Source of the DNA: UBA6168 sp965222975
Lineage (GTDB): Bacteria > Bacteroidota > Bacteroidia > Chitinophagales > Saprospiraceae
NCBI GenBank assembly: GCA_965222975.1
Contig: CBDCVJ010000030.1
Coordinates: 124,001-188,000, forward strand
Direction of reading: 5' to 3'
Length of the DNA: 64,000 bases
Shown here: positions 27,301 to 36,339 of the stretch, piece after piece
Layout: the number at the start of each line of letters is the position of its first letter
How positions within the stretch are numbered: position 1 is the stretch's first letter
Program-made: the position numbers and the translations under genes
Notes under the pieces: generated by a model
Told to the model about the DNA's origin: nothing
Seen by the model: the letters and a program-made list of their open reading frames with translations, nothing else
The model's database searches: none

Positions 27301-29418
27301 AGTAGCGGTAGCGGTCTCGTTGCCGCTACAGCTTGATACGACTACCGTGTAAGTGCCTGGGCCTACACCTGTTAGGTCTTGGTCACTACCAACAATATTA
27401 TTTCCAGCGTTTCTCCAGGTATATGAGTAACTATTATTTCCTCCATTTACTGAAATGTCAACACTACCTGTATTAGCACCAAAACATGCGACGTCTGTCA
27501 CTAACGCATTAGTAATGCTAACTGGACCAGGACAGGAATTACCCACTGTTTGCGTACCTGCAATAAAGTCGGGATTTGGATTGCTGGGGTTACAATCTGT
27601 CACTTCTAATTGAGTTGGGTTGCCATCAAATGTAAATGGGGAGGTCTCCCCTAATGAACCTATTACATTAAAACAAACCGAATAGATCAACGTGCTGTCA
27701 GGAACGGTAACACCCACAACATCAGGATCGAGCCAAGAAAAGGTGATCACACCATTCCCGGCATTGTTGACACCAAACTGAGAAGCTACCAAGCCGGGTA
27801 AGTTCAAGTTTTGGACACTTGTATATTCTAATACCGTAGGGTCAAAATGCATAGAGTATTGGGCGCTCACCACGCAGTCGAAATTGTAAACCAAAACATC
27901 TACACAAAGCTCATCTCCCGGCAGCTCTGTTTCATTGGATGCCACAAACGTCATGTTAGTATAATTGGGGCCGCCACCGCCACCGCCGCCATTTGGGTCG
28001 TCGCAGATAGTGGTAACACCTGGAGAGCTGTTGAAATCCACCATCATTTCATTACCGTCTAATACTTCAATAGGCGTTGGTGTACCGTCGAATGTCAATT
28101 GGGTGCTGTTGTTGCAGTTGTTGGGTCCAATTGCGGTAAAACAAATTTCATATATAACCGTCCCATTCGGCAAGGTGATGCCGGCTACATTTGGATCAAG
28201 CCATGACAAAGTGATAGTTCCAGGATTGGCTGCATTGAATTGAGCCGCAACCAAGCCATCGAGGTTAAAACCCTGCACGCCTGTGTACATCAATTGACTT
28301 GCATCATAATGCATACTATACTGCATAGAGAGGATATTGTCGAAATCCTGTACCGAAAATGCAATACAGAAATTCTCACCACTTTCCACTGTTTGATCAG
28401 AGGCAATAATTGCAAAACCGTTGATTGGAGGAGGGGGGGGCGGGGGTGGTGGATTTCCGCCACTCACTGTAACTGATCCTTGGTTAACAGCTAAGCCGAC
28501 CGGGTCACTATTGCCATCCACTACTTCAATGGTAGTTGGATTGCCATCAATGGTCATGCTGCTTGACTGACCAGAAGAACCAATCACATCAAAACATAAC
28601 TGATAAATTACCGTACCGTTTGGCACCGTGACACCTGCCACGTCAGGATCAAGCCACGAGAGGGTTATCGTTCCATTGGATGCTCCGTTTGTACCAAATT
28701 GAGAAGCAACAAGACCAGGCAAATTCAAACCAGCTACCCCAGTAAATGCAAGGACAGCTGGATTAAAATGCATGGAATATTGAATGCTAAGAATATTATC
28801 AAAATTTTCTACAGAAAAATCAACGCAGATATTACTCCCTGCAGCAGCAGTTTCATCAGAGGCTGTTATGACAAGGTCGCCCGGATTACCTCCGCCGCCG
28901 CCACCGCCGCCGCCGGAGCCGCCACCATTTACTATGCCTTCTTCTCCATTAAAAACAACAGCATTACCGTCGCCATCAACTACTTCAATACTTGTAGGGT
29001 TACCCCCAAAAGTTATATCAGTACCATCAGAGGTTAGGACGTTAAAGGTCAGAGAATAGATAACCGTTTGGTTAGGTAAGGTCACTCCTGCAACATCAGG
29101 ATCAAGCCATGACACTGTCAGGACACCATTAGCAGCATTGTTTGTCCCAAAACTACTAGAAGCAGACAAGCCGTTCAAGTTGCCGGGAACGCTGACAGGA
29201 GAGACAAATTGGATGACATTTGGATCCCAGTTCATGGAGTACTGGAAACTCAGGATGTCGTTAAAGTCAGATACTGTAATATCTACCGTGAATTGATCCC
29301 CAGGATTGCCGGTTACGTTTTGTGGATCCACGGAAAAGGTGGTTTGGGCGTTCAACTGGAATACTGTGAAGAACAGCGCCATCCACCCCAAGACGAGGTT
29401 GGTAATCGGTCTTTTCAT
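24397..29418 (-). CDS. Four-cohesin, SprB-repeat surface protein with T9SS type B sorting domain
   Basis: The 1673-residue protein has a signal peptide (1-24). Four cohesin-like domains follow at about 26-156, 179-319, 333-479 and 486-619, each with PGD...V.VSVxxFDNILSxQYSMxxDP and TLSWLDPDVAGVTLPNGTVIY. They are joined by poly-Gly or poly-Pro linkers. About twelve SprB-like repeats (CFGxxTGxIxxxxxGG...YxWSNG...GTYxVTVTDxxGC) fill 626-1573. The last ~95 residues (ITPEGDGFNEEFMIG, LEIYNRWGQLVY, DGVYFYVFKY) form a T9SS type B (gliding-motility CHU_C-like) sorting domain. It is probably a long surface fibre displaying cohesin modules; its PorP/SprF partner lies next door. The nearby dockerin-bearing gene is an obvious candidate ligand. 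Confidence 0.88.
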   Translation of the reverse strand: MKRPITNLVLGWMALFFTVFQLNAQTTFSVDPQNVTGNPGDQFTVDITVSDFNDILSFQYSMNWDPNVIQFVSPVSVPGNLNGLSASSSFGTNNAANGVLTVSWLDPDVAGVTLPNQTVIYSLTFNVLTSDGTDITFGGNPTSIEVVDGDGNAVVFNGEEGIVNGGGSGGGGGGGGGNPGDLVITASDETAAAGSNICVDFSVENFDNILSIQYSMHFNPAVLAFTGVAGLNLPGLVASQFGTNGASNGTITLSWLDPDVAGVTVPNGTVIYQLCFDVIGSSGQSSSMTIDGNPTTIEVVDGNSDPVGLAVNQGSVTVSGGNPPPPPPPPPINGFAIIASDQTVESGENFCIAFSVQDFDNILSMQYSMHYDASQLMYTGVQGFNLDGLVAAQFNAANPGTITLSWLDPNVAGITLPNGTVIYEICFTAIGPNNCNNSTQLTFDGTPTPIEVLDGNEMMVDFNSSPGVTTICDDPNGGGGGGGPNYTNMTFVASNETELPGDELCVDVLVYNFDCVVSAQYSMHFDPTVLEYTSVQNLNLPGLVASQFGVNNAGNGVITFSWLDPDVVGVTVPDSTLIYSVCFNVIGSLGETSPFTFDGNPTQLEVTDCNPSNPNPDFIAGTQTVGNSCPGPVSITNALVTDVACFGANTGSVDISVNGGNNSYSYTWRNAGNNIVGSDQDLTGVGPGTYTVVVSSCSGNETATATYTITQPQSGISINGLPTPVTCFGETTGAITLSVTGGTLNFPSCSSLTYAWSNGPTTKDISNLGPGTYVVTVTDCNNCQETASFTITGPPSDLLPSVDLSPTRCAGECNGQINASATGGIGPYQYMLNQGAWQNIGTYDNLCAGTYLLKIRDALGCVKSSNVEINSPQALTATATATNAINGNDGAVDLTPSGGTTPRTFSWSGPNNFSATTEDINNLTPGDYCVTVTDANQCVTSLCRTVQAPLELTGIVETPSCFGQCTGQLEVEFTGGTAPFTYNWGPGTGNPVTGLCPGNYTVTVTSADGQSATLSGTVDGASTQVQINSVDITLLSEPGMCDGQIQLLVGGGFGNYSYEWNGPTPSTDNPATGLCAGDYTVTVTDQYGCTATGGTAPTPPDYPFVLFFDPSPLNLTAEGSNICVEDITGGGSLSITIDGGLDPYKIEFTSTDSSGVIDNHPGGILDLTDLPAGDYTITVSDAAPGAFGQSKVKFAEIRVIDIKIDPIVITPVTGTNDGKIDITVTGGDPIYTFQWSNGFSGQDPSSLAVGTYSLFVEDVNGCVKEFTGIEVQRFEANGDVTKTDCPNDINGSITLNPTGSNNTPFTYEWSNSAGNVSTINNLKNGLYSVTITDTVGASVIETFNVFSVSNLNVDVDPSGEILCNGDDTGGAIAMPFDGVPQYSYVWGNGETTQNISGVGAGVYSVTVTDAAGCQITGSVEINEPAEIKVNVATSNSGDCTEGNGKAVANVSGGVFPYFYLWNDPLNQTAKTAILLESNSQISVTVTDDNGCEETESGFVDPIDGLVVEGLSVPDSGGPDGQAIANVISGTPPFSYVWRDFPEQDSILAELTPGIYYVAVSDANNCEELVSIRVDDGTICLEASTIITPEGDGFNEEFMIGCLSRYSDNRLEIYNRWGQLVYLADNYNNGNLWRGTNRRDGEVPDGVYFYVFKYVDPSTGGEQTQKGAVTVLRK
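28428..28452 (+). repeat. G-rich tract inside the four-cohesin gene
   Basis: On the + strand two GG pairs, G8 (28433-28440), C, G5 and two more GG pairs follow each other; on the coding strand they encode the poly-Pro linker between cohesins 2 and 3. The tract could form a G-quadruplex and is prone to replication slippage. The frame is intact as written. Confidence 0.7.
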
Positions 29419-29547
29419 ATGTTCGGATTGGGACGATAACTGGTTAAAAATGTAATCGGATTATAATTCCGCAATCCTAACCTGCAGAACCTTGATTTTT
29501 TTTATGATGCCCCAGAATCGGTTTCCGCAGATTGAACTGCTTAAAAG

Positions 29548-29629
29548 TGGTTGAATGGTTAAAATGGTTAAATGGTCATGAGATGAAAGCCTTTAAAACC
29601 ATTTAGCCATTTCAACCATTTTTGCCATT
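29548..29629. repeat. Hairpin with short-word arms (ATGGTTAA type)
   Basis: Left side (about 29548-29575) holds four spaced copies of ATGGTTAA-like words; the right side (29596-29629) is their reverse complement with one 1-nt gap. It lies between the four-cohesin gene and the one-cohesin gene, both minus strand. Confidence 0.7.
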
Positions 29630-29637
29630 CTCAATAG

Positions 29638-30437
29638 CTACTGGACAACAAGTTGCCTGGTAGCAGTTGCATTTTCAGTTTTTAGGGTAAAAAAGTAGGA
29701 ACCTGCGCTTGTGAACAGGTCCCGGCTTACTTGGATTGTATGTAACCCACCGGTAAAGTCATTATTTCTTTCGAAAATAACCCTACCTGCGTGGTCGTGG
29801 ATGCTTAATTGGGTTTGAGATTTTTGGTTGAGGTAAAATGAAATATTCGTTTGGGTTGTAAAGGGGTTAGGGTTATTTTGGAAAAGAGTAAAATCTTGAG
29901 TGACAGTTTCTTTAGAAGCATTTATCCCATCAATTGTAATGGTGCCTGTCTCAACTTCCAATTCACCAGTTGCTGCCAAATCAACTCCGTCAACATTGAC
30001 GAATTCAAGTGGAAAATAAGAAGGGATAGAATCTCCAGATATTTCAACAGCTGTTTTCCATGCAGGCTCTCCTATGGCCTTAAACCTTATCGTAAAAATA
30101 GGAGTCGTATCATCCAATGTTTGCCCTGGTACAAAGGAGCATCCTCCCAAAGGAAGCGCAACTTCCCTTCATTGGCGTACATCGCATTAAGGTTATCCGT
30201 CGTAACATCGGGCAAGTTGTGTCCACTAACTCCAACGTATTGTATAACAGTAGGATCCCAAACAATACCAAACTGCAACAACTGGATAGCATCAAAACCA
30301 TGCACATTGATTTTCACATCAACCAGTTCGCCCGGCTGAACAACTTTGTCGGGCATGGTATTTACTTTCAGTGTTTGAGCATTGGTTCCAAATGCTACAA
30401 GGAGGAAGAACAGGGTAAACGCATTTAAATTTTTCAT
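29638..30437 (-). pseudogene. Single-cohesin protein with T9SS type A sorting domain, one frameshift
   Basis: The start is MKNLNAFTLFF, a signal peptide ending TNAQ; about 30 upstream in-frame residues are not signal-like. One cohesin-like domain follows (VQPGELVDVKINVHGFDAIQ, FGIVWDPTVIQYVGV) and a T9SS type A sorting domain (FQNNPNPFTTQTNISFYL to TRQLVVQ). The frame breaks near 30140: LRFLWED continues out of frame as FVPGQTLDDTTPIFTIRF. One missing G (GATGCTCC for GATGGCTCC) would repair it to WEDGSFVPGQT. Repaired length is about 266 residues. It sits between the four-cohesin gene and the dockerin gene, same strand. Confidence 0.82.
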
Positions 30438-30531
30438 ATTTGTATGGTTATGCAAGTAGTTTGCCAAAATTGTGAAAGGTAATTGGTGAGGCCAGCATGG
30501 TTGCAGGCCTTCACCAATAACCATCCACTAT

Positions 30532-33500
30532 TTACTCAACCACAATCATCTTCCGGGTCGCAGTTTCAGTAGCGGATTCGAGGGTATAGTACAATACTCC
30601 GCTCGATGGAAGATCACTGCTGTTAACTTGTATTTCATTGTAACCTTTGGTGAATTCACGTTCCACTCTTTGCAACAACCTTCCTGAAAAATCAGTGATG
30701 CTTAGAGTCGCAAATCCCCCCTCCGGTAAATTAAACCCGATCATTGTCTGTGCATTGAAAGGGTTAGGTGTATTTTGGTAAAGCTCGAAAGATGGTAAGG
30801 CCTGCCCATTAAACGATAAATCAACATTCAAAGGACTACCATCCACCCGATAAGCTTCAGCCTTTGTGTACCGAGAATTGACATCCAACATTTCGCTCAA
30901 CATACCACTTTGATTTGCCGTGAAAACAAGGCTGAACAAGACATTTCCTTGCTTCAATTTTCCATGATCACTCGTATTCCAGCTTGTGGTCAATGCCCCA
31001 TTGTCGAGCATAGTAAAGCCGAAATTTTCCTCACTGGCAAGGCCATTCTCTACCTCTTGAAAGGTCAATTTGGCAAGGTCAAAGTTCAAAGTGAACTGAT
31101 ATCCTGACAAGTCTGTCTCTTTGATACCAAACTCAACCTTTACTTCTTCACCAACACTTAACATCCTATCTTCAACATCCAAAACGAGCGATTCAAAAGT
31201 GCTTCGGTCATCATTTCCATTAGCAGCTAAATTAGCTTCAGCACTTCCATTGACATCTCCGATTTTCACAGCGATGAAATCTGAATTCGTCATTGAATTG
31301 GACAGGTTATTATAATTGATCACTTCTGGGAAAACCTCTTCCCAAGGGTTAGAAGCATTCGGGAAGATATAGTTCTTGTCAACAAATTTCCAAGAAGTGT
31401 TATTTGGAAATTCCGTATTGATCATCAAAATCAGCTTTCTGGTTTCTACCAAATCAAAAGTGGTGACCGTACCTGAATTATTGGCATCAGCTGCGATGAT
31501 CTTATATGGAGAGTCAAGCAATTGCACACCTAGTATGTGCCTGCTTATCAATACCAAGTCATAAGTAGTTACTCCATTCAGCGGGTCGTCGTCTTTCTCT
31601 GGGGTGATCGTGACGTCGTTTCCAACAGGGATGTTGGTGAAACTAAATACCCCATTGTTGTCTGTGTTCCAAACACCTGTACTTTGGCCATTCAAGCTGA
31701 CAGTCACGTTCTCAACCTTCTGGTCATTTTTCGTCAGCAATAACACCGCTCGCAGCTACCAATGGATTACCTCCACATTGCCCCATATTGGCTTGAATGA
31801 TAACGAAAGTTTCGCAAAAGTCCTGATTGCCCGATGCATCTGTCACCCAAATTTCCACTGGTTGTTGTCCCAAATCTCCACAATCATAGGTAATGCCCGT
31901 ATCATCGGTATCAGGCGAGAATGAATATTTGAGGGTTCCAGCGCAGTTATCAAAACTACCTGCGTTGAGGTCCGAAGCCCAAACTTGAACCATCGGATCG
32001 TCATTTGGATCAACGGGCACCATCAGTTCGACCACAACACCATTTTTACAGTAAGGGGTTGGCTTTTTACAATCAGTTACTCTAATGTCTGTTTCACAAA
32101 CTGATTGATTGTTACAGTTGTCTTCTGCCGTATAACGAACCTGATATACACCAGGCGCAACATTATTATAAGGACCGAATCCAGTTGACCATACATTACC
32201 AAATAGAATTTCCGCAGTTATATTAACATCTGGGCTACACTCGTCGATGGCAGGTGTTGGTAAAAACAAAGTAGTGCCACAAGTAATTCCTTCAATACAA
32301 ACATCTGGGAGGGCACAACCATCTGCAAAATGGGATCAACTGTATCAGACACTTTGATAACTTGTTCATAAGTTATATAACCATCCCAAGGGTCAGAATC
32401 AGGATCAATATCTGGGTTTACTGATTGAGAAGCCGCATTCGCATTCGGCATGTGTACATCGTTCCAACTATCCCTAAAAGTCCGATCGTCACAGTTTCCA
32501 TCTTATCCAAGTCACATGCTGGGAAGCTAAGCCCAAGTTCATTTTCTGGCTTTTCAATAACTTCCTGGTCGATGTTGCTACCGACAACACACCAGTTGAT
32601 GACCTCCCAATTCCTGACAATCTTATAGCAAGCCCCAGGGACAGAGTTGTACACCACGTCTTCATAAGAAACGGCAATCATTTCGCAAGTCTCAAAGAAA
32701 ATTTCTGGCTCTCCGAAATCTGGAACGGTTGTACCGCAGTCGATACTTATGTCAGCAGGAAATTCAACTACCCAATCAGAAACATGATCAATTTCAATTT
32801 CTTTGAATACAATCCTGAGATGCTTTATTACCTGAATTATCAGTTGCTTCCCATGATCTCCTGATTCTACCTTCAAGACATTGGTCAATATCAATATCAA
32901 CATTGCATTCCACGGTAAATTGGCAATTGTCATGAAAAGTTGCTTCTCCGAACAATCCGTTTAGGAATTCACATTGCTCCTCCTCATTAGCAGCAGCAGC
33001 TAATTGGGTTTCGAGGTTGTCGGTATAAAAATCACAGCTTCTACTAACAGATGCTGGGCAATTAATCAAGACAGGGGCAATTTTATCACTAACATTCACG
33101 GAGACCATGCAATCATTATAATTGTTGTCGCAATCAAGTACTCTAAAAACAACAGTTACCGAAGTATTTACATCCGCGCAACAGAAAGTCACAGTAGGGC
33201 TGAAAGATGTAGCACCGGAAATACTGCAATTATTTTCCATCCTGCGAACCAGAAATTTGTCCAAACAACAATTATCATAGCTCCCATCATCAAAGACATT
33301 GGCGGGTACAACTGCCCTTCCATCTGTACCTAAGTTAACATCTGTAATTTCATCGCATATCGCAATAGGTACAATATCATCGATTACTGTTACAGGAACA
33401 GTCAGGATGGTCTGGTTGCCGCATGCATCCGTTGCTTGATAGGTAACGTTATGAATACCTATTGGAAGACCTGGAGCAGGAATTAGTCCTCCATTTCACC

Positions 33501-34661
33501 GCCGCCATTCACGTAAATTGCTTCCCCAACAGGAGTGAATATTTCAACTTCAACTGTACTGCAATCATCGCTAACTAAAGTAGGAGGAAGCAAAAATGCT
33601 TGAGACCTACAAACTTGAGGATGTTGGCCTGGAATATTTGCACTTACTGTAAAAGGAGCACGTTGAATCGCAGGATCCCTTGTATCCAGCACCTTGATTA
33701 TCTGAATATTGCTCTCCGTTTACGCCTGTCGTGACTACTTGGCCAGAACACCAATCAAGTACTGTCCAGGTACGGACGATCTTAAATGTTTCACCGCAGG
33801 TGTTGAGCAATTGATCGCTGTGAGATTGCTGAAAATTACAGTATTGTCCGACAATATTGGATACAATACCAGAACCAGTATTATTCAAAATACTGTTGCT
33901 CAAATTTGCGGATACATCAATAATATCAGGAGTTGCAAGATCAGCATCTACTACAGACGGGTGTTTTGGAGTTGCGCTAACAATATTTTGGAATATATCA
34001 TATTGATGGCAATGCCAAATAATATCGCTGGGAAAATCAACTTCATCCTGCCTTTCAACATAAATAGTCTGCACACAAGGAGCAGAAACATTGCCTTCGT
34101 CATCCACAGCACATATGTCCTTGTAATGGTGGCATAACCATTGGTACAAATCGTTGAAGTATTCGTGGTTTCTCCTGTCATTTGGACAGAAGGAAGCGGA
34201 TCGCAATTATCATCTGCATCTGGCGCAGGTGCATTTTGTGGGTCAGCACATCCAACCGTGACATCAGAACAGGTAATAACAGGTGCAAACTTATCTTCAA
34301 GAATCATTGACCCCCAGCAAGAATTGCCAGTGGTTAAATCGGTAAGGATAGTGGTAAGGGTAACGCCCAACCATTGTCCAGCATTGGTAATCGTCACTTC
34401 ATTCACCCCAGAAGCGATGATCGTAAAGTTGTGTTTGACCTCGATTTCATAATCATGACCCACAATTGGATCGCCTTCGAGAATCATGTCAGTGTTCACA
34501 GTAGCTTGGCAGATATTAGGAGTAACGTCCATAGATACATGTACCAAGTCGTTGCAAGCCATTGGCTGGGCTACTATGTCCGTATAGCCCAAAACCACCA
34601 AAAGAAAGCATAAGAATGCCCACTTTTGCTTAGGTGCTCTTGTAAAATTCGTTTTAAACAT
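30532..34661 (-). pseudogene. Large multidomain T9SS protein with dockerin and cohesin domains, about seven frameshifts
   Basis: Consecutive minus-strand frames read as one protein of about 1375 residues. It starts at MFKTNFTRAPKQKWAF with a signal peptide ending DIVAQ. Then come many HYR-like or Cys/Asp-rich repeats (APVITCSDVTVGCADP, APVLINCPASVSRSC, WTVLDWCSGQ, VTDASGNQDFCETF), a Cna-like segment (VENVTVSLNGQSTGVW), a dockerin-like pair (GVTTYDLVLISRHILG and DANNSGTVTTFDLVETR), a cohesin-like domain (LSVGEEVKVEFGIKETDLSG) and a T9SS type A sorting domain (YQNTPNPFNAQTMIGF). Shifts fall near 34110, 33711, 33488, 32815, 32502, 32325 and 31729. Four are consistent with one lost G in a G-run, three with one extra base. 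Cause is unknown. Confidence 0.8.
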
Positions 34662-35302
34662 GTGTAAATTAAAATTTGTTAATAGTGGATTAAGTCCCAG
34701 ACTGTACGGCTCCGCCATACCCCCTGGGGTTAGTCTTGCAGGTGAATGCTTGGATGGAAAATAGTATCGTTTTATCAAAAGGGCTATTGAGGACATAGAA
34801 TCAATAACCAGCCACCCAAGCGGCAAGCACTTAATCCAAACGGTGTTCTTTTAGTGTGTAAGTCCTGGTTACTTTTTGAGTAACCTGACAAAGAACTTAA
34901 TTTAGAAAAGTATGACCGGAGGGTATTATTTCAGTACCCTCCACCAGTGAAAACTGATCAGAGACTACATAAAACAATACAATAACCCTTTGATGTAATA
35001 ACAGGAATAGGAGATGAAAGGAAAATGGGCAAAAAACCCTGGGTAGGAGTGTACGCTTTGTAGTTCATGGGAAAACTTTTTCGATTAAAGGGACAAAGTT
35101 AATTCATTTTTAGCTTCCATCTAAAATATCAGCTATAAAATTAACTTTTATATTTTTTACACCTGCAAATGTAGCGGTGCTTCCCACCAATCGGAATACC
35201 TGAAACAAGGTATTTCTGTTTTCCAAATATAAAAATAATGTTATTTGTTATTTTGCAAATATGAGACCAAAAACACTTGTCGGATGATTTAAATATGAAA
35301 AA
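34662..35302. other. 641-bp upstream region of the dockerin gene with possible structured leader
   Basis: Read on the minus strand it may be a long leader. It holds a -7-like box TATATTTG (35224-35231), hairpins GGTTACT/AGTAACC (34867-34885) and GGAGGGTA/TACCCTCC (34918-34942), and an inverted pair GGATTAAGT (34687-34695) with ACTTAATCC (34829-34837) enclosing 133 nt. An open frame continues upstream of the chosen start (to 34826) but is not protein-like. Confidence 0.45.
34687..34837 (-). other. Inverted repeat closing a 133-nt segment
   Basis: A perfect 9-bp pair encloses a segment that includes a GC-rich stretch with CCCCTGGGG (34730-34740 region). On the transcript this could be the closing helix of a folded leader RNA just upstream of the dockerin gene start. 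I recognise no known riboswitch class. Confidence 0.35.
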
Positions 35303-35983
35303 TCATATTAAATTATGCTCGTATGAGAATTTGATCAAGCTGGCCGTGCTGTTTACGTCCAATTTTTTCATGATATTCTTCCTATGAACACTTACGGTTT
35401 GGTCGCTGATATAAAGCTCCTTGGCTATTTCTTTATTGCTCATTGCTTGGCCTACCAATTTAAGGACTTCAATTTCCCTTTTTGTCAATTTGTATTTCTT
35501 AATAAATCGATCTTCAAATGAAGAGGACAATTTACCATTGTGCATAAATTGGGTATGCATGCCAGAGGTATTGGTCAGGGAAAGGCCAATGCTCATGTAT
35601 GTCTCACCTTTTAAAACGGTTTTGATAGCTTTGAAAAACTCAGTGATTCCGTTGCTTTTCAAAACATAACCATACGTACCAGCCTTAAAGGCGGATTTAA
35701 CTATTTTTGGTTCGTCGTACACGCTGAGGGTAATCACCTTTGTCTTAATTCCTCTTGATTTCAAGTTATTTAGAACCTCTAATCCATCCATATCGGGCAG
35801 GTTCATATCCAATAAAATGAGATCTGCATCCAGCCCATCAATATGTTTCAGCAAAGCATTACCTGTATTGGCTTCGCTTATTATCTCAAACGCTATATCC
35901 TCGGCCCGACTAAGTACAACTTTCAGTCCTTCGATGAAAATCTGATGTGCATCGACAAGGACAATCCTAATGGGTTGATCCAT
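35303..35983 (-). CDS. LuxR/NarL-family response regulator
   Basis: The 226-residue protein has a receiver domain (about 5-125) with the phospho-acceptor Asp59 in LILLDMNLPDMDG, the switch Thr/Ser in VITLSVYDEP and Lys in GYVLKSNG. A C-terminal LuxR helix-turn-helix follows (LTKREIEVLKLVGQAMSNKE, LYISDQTVSVHRKNIMKKLD). It binds DNA once phosphorylated. No histidine kinase gene is adjacent, so it is an orphan in this window. It lies just upstream of the cohesin/dockerin cluster, in the same direction, with a 641-bp gap; regulation of that cluster is possible but unproven. Confidence 0.93.
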   Translation of the reverse strand: MDQPIRIVLVDAHQIFIEGLKVVLSRAEDIAFEIISEANTGNALLKHIDGLDADLILLDMNLPDMDGLEVLNNLKSRGIKTKVITLSVYDEPKIVKSAFKAGTYGYVLKSNGITEFFKAIKTVLKGETYMSIGLSLTNTSGMHTQFMHNGKLSSSFEDRFIKKYKLTKREIEVLKLVGQAMSNKEIAKELYISDQTVSVHRKNIMKKLDVNSTASLIKFSYEHNLI

Positions 35984-36237
35984 AATTTAGTACACGTTCA
36001 TGGGTTATCAATAAATCAAAACATGATACATTCATTCCATCATGTTAAAAATTTTACACATAATAATAATGAAAATATGATGCCACTTAATAGTGCCGAT
36101 CCAATAGATGTAGTAAATTAAAGGGGAATAATCAGAATCTGGGAGTAATCGGAAATTAGAGGACTTCGCCGCAAAAATATATAAAAATTAGTAATTAAAA
36201 AGTTTCTGAGATTAAAGCGGATGTTATAGTTAGCTTC

Positions 36238-36311
36238 ACCTCCCTCTCTATGAGTTTCTTCTCCTTTTGCCTGAAAACGGATTTGGGCAAAAAAAGTGTA
36301 TAGTAACTTAA
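36238..36311. repeat. Dispersed 74-bp repeat, copy A
   Basis: Aligned without gaps to 42992-43065 at roughly 80 percent identity, sharing CTCCCTCTCTAT, TTTTGCCTGAAAACGGATT and AAAAGTGTAT..AACTTAA. This copy lacks the matching left inverted arm seen in copy B. It lies in the 356-bp gap between the response regulator and glycosylasparaginase genes; the rest of that gap shows nothing. Confidence 0.75.
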
Positions 36312-36339
36312 GCTCTTGCTATCTTTATATGAAGAACCC

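Noticed and set aside
34662..34826. Upstream extension of the dockerin gene to 34826
   Set aside because: The extra 55 residues are not signal-like, whereas MFKTNFTRAPKQKWAF starts a clear signal peptide.
34687..34837. Known riboswitch
   Set aside because: I could not match the segment to any riboswitch core that I know; only the closing pair is supported.
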